Positions 54,690 to 64,000 of a stretch of DNA of 64,000 nt are shown here, one piece after another (positions within the stretch are counted from its first letter, which is position 1; each line of letters begins with the position of its first letter). The notes beneath the pieces were generated by a model. It was given only the letters and a program-made list of their open reading frames with translations, ran no database searches and was not told where the DNA came from. Location of the stretch: NCBI GenBank assembly GCA_039707655.1, contig CM077676.1, positions 428,025,379-428,089,378 on the forward strand. Direction: 5' to 3'. Both the position numbers and the translations under genes were made by a program. This DNA comes from Elymus sibiricus (Eukaryota; Streptophyta; Magnoliopsida; Poales; Poaceae).

Positions 54690-55896
54690 CTGAAAGTTAA
54701 CAAACATAGCATTGGTCAATGATGCAATTCATGAAAAAATTAGTAGGGAAGAGAAGATTCACATGCAAATATACTATCTTGGACATCTTTTATGATTGTG
54801 AGCCCCCATTAAGTATTTTATGTCAAATTGTTGACGTTGGACAAGGAAGACAATGTAAGGAATTATGTTTGCTTATATTCACATAGAAGTTATATTGTTA
54901 TAGATCCTCCAACATGTGGTGCTTGCCCAATATCTTTGCTAGCCAAAAATCCGCACCAAGTAGAGATACTACTTGTGCATCCAAAACCCTTAAACCCAGT
55001 TTCATGTCATGAGAGTCCACTATATCTACCTATGGATTGAATTAGATCCTTCAAGTAAGTTGTCATCGGTGCAAAAAGCAATAAAAATTGCCTCTAAATA
55101 TGTTTGAACTTTTATTGCAAGGGAAAATAAGCTTTGTACGAACTTGTGATGGTAAAGAAATAAAAGCGACAGACTGCATCATAAAGGTTGCTATCACAAG
55201 GGGCAATATAAAATGACGTTCCTTTGCATTAAGAGCTTGTGCATCCAAAAACAAAAAGCGCATGACAACCTCTGCTTCCCTCTGCGAAGGGCCTATCTTT
55301 TTCTTTTATGTATTTACTTTTTATGCAAGAGTCAATGGTGTTCTCCTCTATTCCTTTTTATTTTTCTCTTTTGCAAGCATCATGTGGTGGGGAAAGATCT
55401 AGGCATATATATCCAGTTGGATATGAGGGATCATGAGTTATTATTGTTGACATCACCCTTGAGGTGAATAAGTTGGGAGGCGAAATTATAAGCCCCTATC
55501 TTTCTTTGTGTCTGGCTGAAACTGTTTGCTCCATATATATGTTGTGAGTGTTAGCAATCATAGAAGACTAAATGATGGTTGAGTATGTGGACTTGCTAAA
55601 AATCTCGTACATGAGACCCTTCCTGAAAATATGATGAATTGCAATTGCATTGTTGACTGAGAACATAGTTTGTTAGTTTTCAAGAAAGTTTATGCCTTAT
55701 ACTTCGTTGTTGTGATGAATTGTTACTTGCTCATGAGAAGTTCTATGATAATAAATATTGTTGTTATAATAATGATCATGATGCTACTATGTCCGTATTT
55801 TGTTTTTATCGACACCTCTCTCTCTCTAAACATGTGGACATGATTATCGATATCGGCTTTCGCTTGAGGATAAGCGAGGTCTAAGCTTGGGGGAGT

Positions 55897-57420
55897 TGAT
55901 ACGTCCATTTTGCATCATGTTTTGCTACTGTTATTTATAGTATTTTTAATCAATATAACACTTTGTCGAGCAATTCTAATGCCTTTTCTCTCTTAATATG
56001 CAAGATTTACACAAGGAGGGAGATTGCCGGCAGCTGGAATTCTGGACCTAAAAAAGCTATGTCAGAGATACCTATTCTGCACATCTCCAAATGAGCTGAA
56101 ATTTCACGGAGATTTATTTTGGAATAAATAAAAATACTGGAAGCAAGAAGTACCAGAGGGGGGCACCCAGGTGCCCACGAGGCACCAGGGCGTACCCCCC
56201 CCCCCCCCCAAGCGCGCCCTGGTGGCTCGTGGGGCCCCTGGCCAGCCTCTGGCCCCCATTTTCAGGTATATAAGCCCATTTGCCCTAGAAAAAAAAAGGA
56301 GAATACTTTTGGGATGGTGCGCCGCCATCTCAAGGCGGAACTTGGGCAGGAGCACTTTTGCTCTCCGGCGGAGAGATTCTGCCGGGGATACTCCCCTCCG
56401 GGAGGGGGAAATCGTCGCCATCGACATCACCAACGATCCTCTCATCGTCGGAGGACCAATCTTCATCAACATCTTCAACAGCACCATCTCATCTCAAACC
56501 CTAGTTCATCTCTTGTATTCAATCTTTGTCTCAAACCCTCAGATTGGTACCTCTGGGTTGCTAGTAGTGTTGATTACATCTTGTAGTTGATGCTAGTTGG
56601 TTTATTTGGTGGAAGATTATATGTTCAGATCTATTATGCTATTTAATACCCCTCTGATCTTGGACATGAAGATGATTTGTGAGTAGTTACTTTTGTTCTT
56701 GAGGACGTGGGATAAGTCTTGTCATAAGTAATCATGTGAATTTGGCATTCGTTCGATATTTTGATGATATGTATGTTGTTGATTCTCTTAGTGGTGTCAT
56801 GTGAACGTCGACTACATGACACTTCACCATCTTTGGGCCTAAGGGAATGCATTGTGGAGTAGTAATTAGATGATGGGTTGCTAGAGTGACAGAAGCTTAA
56901 ACCCTAGTTTATGCGCTATTCCGTAAGGGGCTGATTTGGATCCATATGTTTAATGCTATGGTTAGAGTTATCTTAATTCTTCTTTCGTAGTTGCGGATGC
57001 TTGCGAGAGGGGGTAATCATAATTGGGAGGCTTGTTCAAGTAATAACAGCACCCAAGCACCGGTCCACCCACATATCAAATTATCAAAGTAGCGAACGCG
57101 AATCAAATCAACATGATGAAAGTGACTAGATGAAATTCCCATGTTTTCTCGAGAACGCTTTGCTTATTATAAGAGATCGTTCCGGCTTGTCCTTTGCTAT
57201 AAAAAATATTGGGCCACCTTGCTGAACTCTTTGTTACTATTGCTACTTGTCACTTTTTACAAATTATCTTGCTATCAAACTACTCGTTACCGATAATTTT
57301 AGTGCTTGCAAAAAATACCTTGCTCAAAACCGCTTGTCATTTCCTTCTGCTCCTCGTTGGGTTCGACACTCTTACTTATCGAAAGGACTACGATTGATCC
57401 CCTATACTTGTGGGTCATCA
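55897..57420 (+). repeat. 3' LTR of element A (1524 bp)
   Basis: TGATACGTCCATTTTG to CTTGTGGGTCATCA, complete, followed by the TSD GTGGG. Used here as the full-length reference for the truncated LTRs at 30276 and 31720. Confidence 0.92.
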
Positions 57421-57524
57421 GTGGGCTACGCCCCAAGCCAAATGTTATTTTTTCAATATGGGCTGAGAAAAATTCCCATGCCCAGGCAATGGCTTGGGCT
57501 GCCTAGGGCCCAACTCCGCCCATG

Positions 57525-58115
57525 GTTATAGTCTTACATATGTAGACTCGATCCTTTTTCGTTTCTCTTCGTTGTTTTTTGGACATGACTTCGAATACTC
57601 TAAATATACTACTAGGCACAATGCAACACATTAATCTACTAACGTGTGAACATAGATTTAGCTGACAAATTATTGATCACACACACTAAAATAGCACTAT
57701 GATATAATAGTAAAATATACCTTAAAATATTTCTATGTGTAGCACCTCTAATATGTATACTAGTTCTACAAACGGGAGATCATACAGACTATTAGAAAAG
57801 AATTATCCTAAAAAAGTCCATGGTTACAATTGCAGGAAAAAAATTCATGCATGTTTTGTACTCAATGCATTGCACATCTTGTTTTCGGTCCCTTTTGAAA
57901 TACAACAAATAAGGCATGTTAATAGAGACCTGTTCAATCCAAGTATGCCATATAGGTTACTAATTTTTTGCATGGGATTTGTTTTTGAAATGTTAGTGCA
58001 GATCTAGCAAGCCAAATCAAATTATATTATTAGAGATTTTGAGAAATATAGGAAGTTGCTAGATCATACATACATTCAAGTGTATAGGAGAATATTTGAA
58101 GTCCATGTGTCATAC
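57525..58115. other. Flanking sequence between the hAT and the next Gypsy element
   Basis: AT-rich, with no recognisable gene or repeat apart from the hAT TSD at its left. A 90-codon open frame (57735-58007) shows no motif. It may be older, unassigned intergenic DNA. Confidence 0.35.
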
Positions 58116-59680
58116 TGATACGTCTCCAACGTATCTATAATTTTTGATTGTTCCATGTTATTATAGTATCAATCTTGGATGTTTTTATATACATTTACAA
58201 GCAATTATATATCATTTTTTGGGACTAACCTATTAACTTAGTGCCCAGTGCCAGTTGCTGTTTTTTGCCTGTTTTTGGTTTCCCAGAATATCAGTACCAA
58301 ACGAAGTCCAAATGCCACGAAACTTTTTGGAGATTTTTTTTGGACATAAGAGATACTAGAAGCTTCGGGAGGAGGCCAGAAGACAGAGGAGGTGGCCACG
58401 AGCCACCAGGGCACGCCCCAGGGGAGGTGGCGCGCCCTGGTGCCTCGTGGGCCCACCTCTGCTCCGTGTGACCTAATTCCACCTCTATAAATTCTCTAAA
58501 ATCGGGAAACCAACAGAGGAGACCACGAAATACTTTTTTCGCCGCCGCAAGTTCCTGTTCTCGAGAGATCCCATCTGGAGGCCTTTTCCGGCACTCTGCC
58601 AGAGGGGGAATCGATCACGGAGGGGCTCTCCATCAACCTTGCTGCCCTTCCGATGATGCGTGAGTAGTTTACCACGGACCTTCGGGTCCATAGTTAGTAG
58701 CTACATGGCTTCTTCTCTCTTTTTGATCTTCAATACAATGTTCTCCTCAATGTTCTTGGAGTTCTATTCGATGTAATCACTTTTTGCGGTGTGTTTGTTG
58801 GGATCCAATGAATTGTGAGTTTATGATCAGATTATCCATGAATATTATTTGAGTCTTCTCTGAACTCTTTTATGCATGATTGTTATAGCTTCGTATTTCT
58901 CTCCGATCTATTGATTTGGTTTGGCCAACTAGATTGATTTATCTTGCAATGGGAGAGGTGCTTTGTAATGGGTTCGATCTTGCGGTGCTCAATCCCAGTG
59001 ACAGAAAGGGACATGATACGTATGTATCGTTGCTATTAAGGGTAAAAAGATGGGGTTTATTCATGCGTGAGTTTACTTTGTCTACATCATGTCATCTTAC
59101 TTAAGGTGTTACTCCGTTCTTTATGAACTTAATACACTAGATGCATGCTGGATAGCGGTCGATGTGTGGAGTAATAGTAGTAGATGGAGAATCGTTTCAG
59201 TCGACTTGTCTCGGACGTGATGCGTATATACATGATCATTGCCTTGGATATCGTCATGATTATTTGCTTTTCTATCAATTGCCCAACAGTAATTTGTTCA
59301 CCCACCGTATGCTATTTTCAAGAGAGAAGCCTCTGGTGAAAACTATGGCCCCCGGGTCTACCTTAATCATATATTGAAAACCCTAAAAATACCTTGCTAC
59401 AACTTTACTTTATTTATTTTATTTTGTATTTTTGTTCGATCTATCTATCTATCACCATACAATTTAATCTTGCAATTAACCGCCAAGGGATTGACAACCC
59501 CTTGTTCGTGTTGGGTGCGAGGATTTGTTGTTTTGTGTGAAGGTACTACTAACGAGTTGTTGCGTGATTCTCCTACTGGATTGATAACCTTGGTTTCATA
59601 ACTGAGGGAAGTACTTATCTCTACTGTACTGCATCATCCCCTCCTCTTCGAGGAAATCCCAACGCAGCTCACAAGTAGTA
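58116..59680 (+). repeat. 5' LTR of the second Sabrina-like element (1565 bp)
   Basis: TGATACGTCTCCAACG to CAAGTAGTA (terminal CA changed to TA). TATA box near 58487. The primer site after it reads CGACGCCGTTGCCAGGGA (59692-59709), with two changes from the tRNA-Asp match. Confidence 0.88.
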
Positions 59681-59913
59681 GGAAGAATTTCCGACGCCGT
59701 TGCCAGGGAGACATCATCAACATCTATCAAGTACCTACGCATAAAATTTCGTCTCCTTGCATTTATTTTATTTTTCTTTGCCTCTCGTTTTCATCTCCCC
59801 CACTTATAATTATTTTTACAAAAACACAAAAATATTTTATTTGTTTGCTTGCTTTTATTGCCATGACAACACTCAAGAACAGAAAGTGAAAGCAAAAAAA
59901 AATTAAGGTCACT

Positions 59914-60800
59914 ATGGATCCTCATCCATTTGCCAATCTTTTCAAAAGATCCAATTATAATGAACCAATTGCTAGTGATTTGGGTGCTCTTGATTTTTTC
60001 TATGAAGTTTTTCTTGAAAATCATGAATTTGAAAATTGTGATGAAGTGTTAGAAGAAGAAATTTATAAAGTGATTCATGATAGCTCCTTGATTGAAAAGC
60101 ATGATTGCAATGATGTTACTATAAATTCTATTAATGTCAATTGTGCTAATGATATGCAAAGCTACAAGCTTGGGGATGAAAATTTTGTTATGTCCACTAC
60201 TTATTGCAATGATCATGATTGGGGTGATAATGCTTCTTATGATCTTGAAAATTTATTTAAGCCTCATGATGAATATGTAATTGATAATAAAATTTGCAAT
60301 ACTATTAAAAGTGGGTTTGGAAGAGCGTCAACTTTAGGTAATAATGATCCCACTACTTTGGAGAGTGTTCAATCTTATGAATTTTTTGATGAAAGTGCGT
60401 TTGGAGAGGTCATGACTTTAGTTGATGATAATCCCACTATTTTGGAAGATTATAAAAGTTTATGCATATGGATCATAGAGAGAATACTGTTTATGATAGC
60501 TACATTGTTGAGTTTGATTATGATCCTACATGTAATTATTATGAAAGAGGAAAATATGGTTATTGAAATCTTCATGTTACTAAATTGCCTCTCGTGATGA
60601 TGAAATTATTCATGCTTCATTCTTCCTATTTGCATATGCTAGAGATTGCTTGTCTTGATAATTTGTTCTCCTATAAAATGCCTATACGTAGGAACCATGT
60701 TAGACTGATGTGTGTTTTTCATATGCTTCATGATGCTCTCTTTTGTGTTTCTATTATTATCTTTCATGAGAGCATCATTGAAATCTCAAGCCTATCTTAA
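59914..60800 (+). pseudogene. Sabrina-type internal ORF, frameshifted copy
   Basis: Begins MDPHPFANLFKRSNY at the same relative place as the intact 285-aa ORF (16430). The frame agrees through about residue 180, then loses one base near 60455 (AAAAGTTTATG against AAAACTTTTATG) and continues in another frame from about 60585 (PLVMMKLFMLHSSYLHMLEI, KMPIRRNHVRLMC), with a further shift near 60745. The normal stop is replaced by AGA. The N-terminal two thirds show mostly conservative replacements relative to the intact copy. Function unknown. Confidence 0.7.
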
Positions 60801-63208
60801 TGGCTATAAAGAAAGAGCTTCTTGGGAGACAACCCAATGGATAAAATAAGTTCTTGTGTGTTTTCACAATTATGCTACTGTAATGATTGTGTTTTTATGT
60901 TTTAATTAGTGTTTGTGCCAAGTAATGCCTTTGGGATGATTTGGAAGATAGTATAATTGATGTTGTTTGGAAAACAGAAAGTTTTGCGTCCAGTACTGAA
61001 TTTTAATTCTGTACTGGAGCGTCAAAAAAATATGAAATTTTTACACAGTATTGGTATATGAATTGCCCACGTTTTCCTAATTTTTCAGAATTTTTCGAGT
61101 TACAGAAGTATAGCTTTTAAATAGATTTTTACAGACTGTTCTGTTTTAAACAGATTCTGTTTTTATTGCATATTTTGCTTATTTTGATGAATCTATGGAT
61201 CGTATCGGGGGGTATGAGTCATGGAGAAGTTGGAGTACAATAGCATTATGCCAATATTAAATATGATTCAATTTACTACAGTACTTAGAGTTAAGGATTT
61301 ATTTGTTATTCTAACGGATCTCACGAAGGTTTTGTTGAGTTTTGTGTGATTGAAGTTTTCAAGTTTTGGGTAAGATCACGATAGATGAAGGAATGAGGAG
61401 TGGCAAGAGCCTAAGCTTGGGGATGCCCAAGGCACCCCAAGGTAATATTCAAGGAAGACTCAAGCGTCTAAGCTTGGGGATGCCTCGGAAGGCATCCCCT
61501 CTTTCTTCTACCAACTATCGGTAATTTTACTTGGAGCTATATTTTTATTCATCACATGATATGTGTTTTACTTGGAGCGTCATGTATTATAGGAGTATTT
61601 GCTTTGTTTGCTTCTTAGTTTGTCACAACCATCTTTGCTGAACACACCTATTTGAGAGAGCCACACGTTTATCATGATTTGTGAGAATACTCTATGTGCT
61701 TCACTTAAATTTTTTGAGCTAGGCAGTTGCTCTAGTGCTTCACTTAAATCTTGTTGAGAACGGTGGTGCTTGAATTTTGAAGAAATATTTGAACTCTCGT
61801 GCTTCACTTATATTATTTTGAGAGTTGATAAAATTTGAAGAAATATGTGCACTCTCATGCTTCACATATATCTTTTTGAGAGTTGATAATAGTAATGGTA
61901 ATTTGCACAAGATATGAATTTGATCCCAAAGTGATGAATATTCAAGAGAGATATAATAAAAACTTTCATGAAAGATCATTGGATATGATAAGTTTGATTC
62001 CTTGCAATAGTTTTGCGATATGGAGATGATAATATGTGAGTCATGTTAGTGAGTAATTGTGATTTAGTAAGAATATTGGTGTTAAGGTTTGTTATTCCCT
62101 ATGCATGCACAGTCAATAGTTATGCAACGAAATTATATCCTACTTATGGTGCATTATTCGGTGTTAGTTATGTTCAATGCATGTTTATGACCGTTTTTTC
62201 TTTTTGGTTGGTCGCTTCTCAATCTATTTGCTAGCCTTCATTTGTACTAAGCGGGAATACTGCTTCTGCATCCAACTCCTAAAACCCAAGTTGTGCCAAA
62301 TGAGTCCACCATATCTACCTATATGCGGTATTTCAATGCCGTTCCAAGTAAATTTGCATGTGCCAACTCTAAATTTTTCAAAATAATTTTCCATTTTGTG
62401 TGCCCGTACCGCTCATGAAACGGCAGGGGGTGGCCAATATTTTCCATGCTAGGTGTGTTATTCTCATGATGATTGTTTATTCACTTGTCATTTCACGAGA
62501 GAGTGGCAGGTAATAGGGATGCCCAGTCCCACAATGAAGCAAAAATAATAATAACAAATTCCTTGGAAAGTGTTGCTATGGAGGGCACCCGTGGATACGG
62601 CTAGCCATGGATTGTGAAAGAATGGTGGAAAGGAAATAAACTTTATTTTCTGTTTGGGAACCGCCTATAATGTGTCTAGCATGGAAGATATTGGGAATTC
62701 TCGGTCGTTTTCGTTGACAGGAAAAGTATGCCTCTCAAAATAATTTTATCTCTCTGATTTAAGCCTTGAGATCTAGCACATTTACAAATCTCTGCTTCCC
62801 TCTGCGAAGGGCCTATCTATTTAATTTTATGCAATTTTTATTTTTATTTTTGATTCTCCATCTTCTCTTACAAAGCACCAACTAGAGAGCACTATTGTCA
62901 TACTTGTGCATTGTGTGTAGCTAATATTGAGTGTGTTTCATGAATGGATCAATGATTGAGCATAATGGGCTAGGGATAACTTTCTTTAGCGTTGATATTT
63001 TGAAAGACATGGTTGCTTGTTAGTATGCTTGAGTATTTATATCTTCATGTCAAACTATAGACTATTGCTTTGAATCATTCACGTCTAAATGTCCATGCTA
63101 CAAAGAAAAGAGTATATGATGAATATGATAGGTAGCATTCCACATAAAAAATTCTGTTTTTATCATTTACCTACTCGAGGACGAGCAGGAATTAAGATTG
63201 GGGATGGT
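60801..63208 (+). other. Noncoding internal region of the second Sabrina-like element
   Basis: Collinear with 17288-19812, including the single AAGCTTGGGGAT module (61411, 61467), a shorter form of the tandem array (61695-61885) and the closing CTACTCGAGGACGAGCAGG polypurine region. No ORF supported. Confidence 0.65.
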
Positions 63209-64000
63209 TGAAACGTCTCCAACGTATCTATAATTTTTGATTGTTCCATGCTATTATAGTATCAATCTTGGATGTTTTTATATACATTTACAAGCAATTA
63301 TATATCATTTTTTGGGACTAACCTATTAACTTAGTGCACAGTGCCAGTTGCTGTTTTTTGCCTATTTTTGGTTTCCCAGAATATCAGTACCAAACGAAGT
63401 CCAAATGCCACGAAACTTTTTGGAGATTTTTTTTGGACATAAGAGATACTAGAAGCTTCGGGAGGAGGCCAGAAGACAAAGGAGGTGGCCACGAGCCACC
63501 AGGCGCGCCCAGGTCGCGCGCCCTGGTGCCTTATGGGCCCACCTCTGCTCCGTTTGACCTAATTCCACCTCTATAAATTCTCTAAAATCAGGAAACCAAC
63601 ATAGGAGTCCACGAAATACTTTTTCCACAGCCGCAAGTTCCTGTTCTTGAGAGATCCCATCTGGAGGCCTTTTCCGGCACTCTGCCGGAGGGGGAATCGA
63701 TCACGGACGGGCTCTCCATCAACCTTGCTGCCCTTCCGATGATGCGTGAGTAGTTTACCACGGACCTTCGGGTCCATAGTTAGTAGCTAGATGGCTTCTT
63801 CTCTCTTTTTGATCTTCAATACAATGTTCTCCTCGATGTTCTTGGAGTTCTATTCGTTGTAATCACTTTTTGCGGTGTAGTTGTTGGGATCCGATGAATT
63901 GTGAGTTTATGATCAGATTATCCATGAATATTATTTGAGTCTTCTCTGAACACTTTTATGCATGATTGTTATAGCTTCGTATTTCTCTCTGATCTATTGA
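63209..64000 (+). repeat. 3' LTR of the second Sabrina-like element, partial
   Basis: Starts TGAAACGTCTCCAACG (one change from TGATACG) and matches the first ~790 bp of the 5' LTR until the window ends. Includes the GCGCGCC-rich patch near 63500 and the TATA box near 63572. Confidence 0.85.

Larger units (their letters stand above)
53779..55896 (+). other. Internal 3' region of element A
   Basis: Begins at TTCGTTTTTATTCTGGATTA-like sequence that matches, inverted, the stretch near 43300 downstream of pol in B. So A retains only what lies after pol: the small coiled-coil ORF (53917-54342), an AT-rich noncoding region and the polypurine tract CTAAGCTTGGGGGAGT at 55881-55896. Gag and pol of A are deleted. 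Confidence 0.75.
30276..57420 (+). mobile_element. Athila-type Gypsy element A with nested inverted copy B
   Basis: Outer boundaries are fixed by TGATACGTCCATTTTG at 30276, GGGTCATCA ending at 57420, and GTGGG duplicated at 30271-30275 and 57421-57425. Element A itself keeps a 5' LTR cut short at 31722, a 3' internal region (53779-55896) and an intact-length 3' LTR (55897-57420). Its primer site, gag and pol are missing. In their place is element B of the same family in the opposite orientation (31720-53778). The insertion lies inside a hAT element. Confidence 0.88.
27800..57524 (-). mobile_element. hAT element with 8-bp TSD, split by 27 kb of retrotransposons
   Basis: The left terminus CAGTGGCGGAGCCAGGATT (27800) and the right terminus, read inverted, CATGGGCGGAGTTGGGCCC (57524) are imperfect terminal inverted repeats of the type seen in grass hAT elements. 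Each is flanked by GTTATAGT (27792-27799 and 57525-57532), the 8-bp duplication expected for hAT. After subtracting the nested element at 30276-57420 and its 5-bp TSD the hAT is about 2575 bp. It encodes a damaged transposase on the minus strand (28075-29703). Confidence 0.9.
58116..64000 (+). mobile_element. Second Sabrina-like Gypsy element, 3' LTR runs off the window
   Basis: 5' LTR 58116-59680, degenerate primer site, broken ORF, long noncoding region, polypurine tract and a 3' LTR starting at 63209. Same family as 14640-23091 and collinear with it throughout. The preceding 5 bp (CATAC, 58111-58115) should be the TSD; the right side lies outside the window. No pol. Confidence 0.88.

Noticed and set aside
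1..64000. A novel multi-gene host system
   Set aside because: All recognisable coding pieces fit Gypsy, hAT or MULE functions or their accessory ORFs; no host gene cluster was found.

Overview
This 64 kb window looks like intergenic DNA from a large grass genome, most likely a Triticeae species (wheat, Aegilops or barley group). The main evidence is a BARE-1/Angela/WIS-type Copia LTR (20753-22492), several Gypsy LTRs starting TGATACGTCTCC or TGATACGTCC that I associate with the Sabrina/WHAM group, and a Gypsy element carrying an antisense PF04195-type ORF. I see no ordinary host gene, tRNA, rRNA or CRISPR. Every recognisable coding segment belongs to a transposable element, and nearly all are broken.

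Layout. 1-3496: right part of a long LTR, probably a solo LTR, lying inside a Sabrina/WHAM-like Gypsy element (3497-8686). That element abuts, and probably sits in, a Gypsy element (8687-26034) with gag-protease on + and a multi-exon antisense ORF on -. The antisense ORF is split by a pol-less Sabrina-like element (14640-23091, TSD GAGCC), whose 3' LTR holds a BARE-type solo LTR (TSD TCTAC). The host element ends in an LTR followed head-to-head by an inverted LTR fragment (25545-26222). Two poly(A)-ended retroposon copies follow (26223-26433, 27395-27627).

A hAT element spans 27800-57524 (8-bp TSD GTTATAGT). It is only about 2.6 kb once a 27,145-bp insertion is removed (30276-57420, TSD GTGGG). 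The insertion is an Athila-type Gypsy element (A) that contains a same-family, opposite-strand copy (B, 31720-53778) with gag, PR, RT, RNase H and INT remnants. B was hit by an 8.0 kb MULE (34414-42428, 9-bp TSD) and by a 3.9 kb solo LTR (46142-50037, TSD GGGAT) that lands in the RT. Flanking sequence 57525-58115 leads into another Sabrina-like element (58116 to the window end).

The nesting gives a relative order: hAT, then A, then B, then MULE and solo LTR; separately, the antisense-ORF element, then the Sabrina-like element, then the BARE solo LTR. The genes form no shared pathway. Each element carries, or once carried, its own mobilisation functions. Only the 285-aa ORF at 16430-17287 is open throughout. 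Many in-frame stops can be explained by C-to-T or G-to-A changes, as expected for long-methylated, silenced repeats. Family names come from memory of Triticeae repeats and were not checked against a database.
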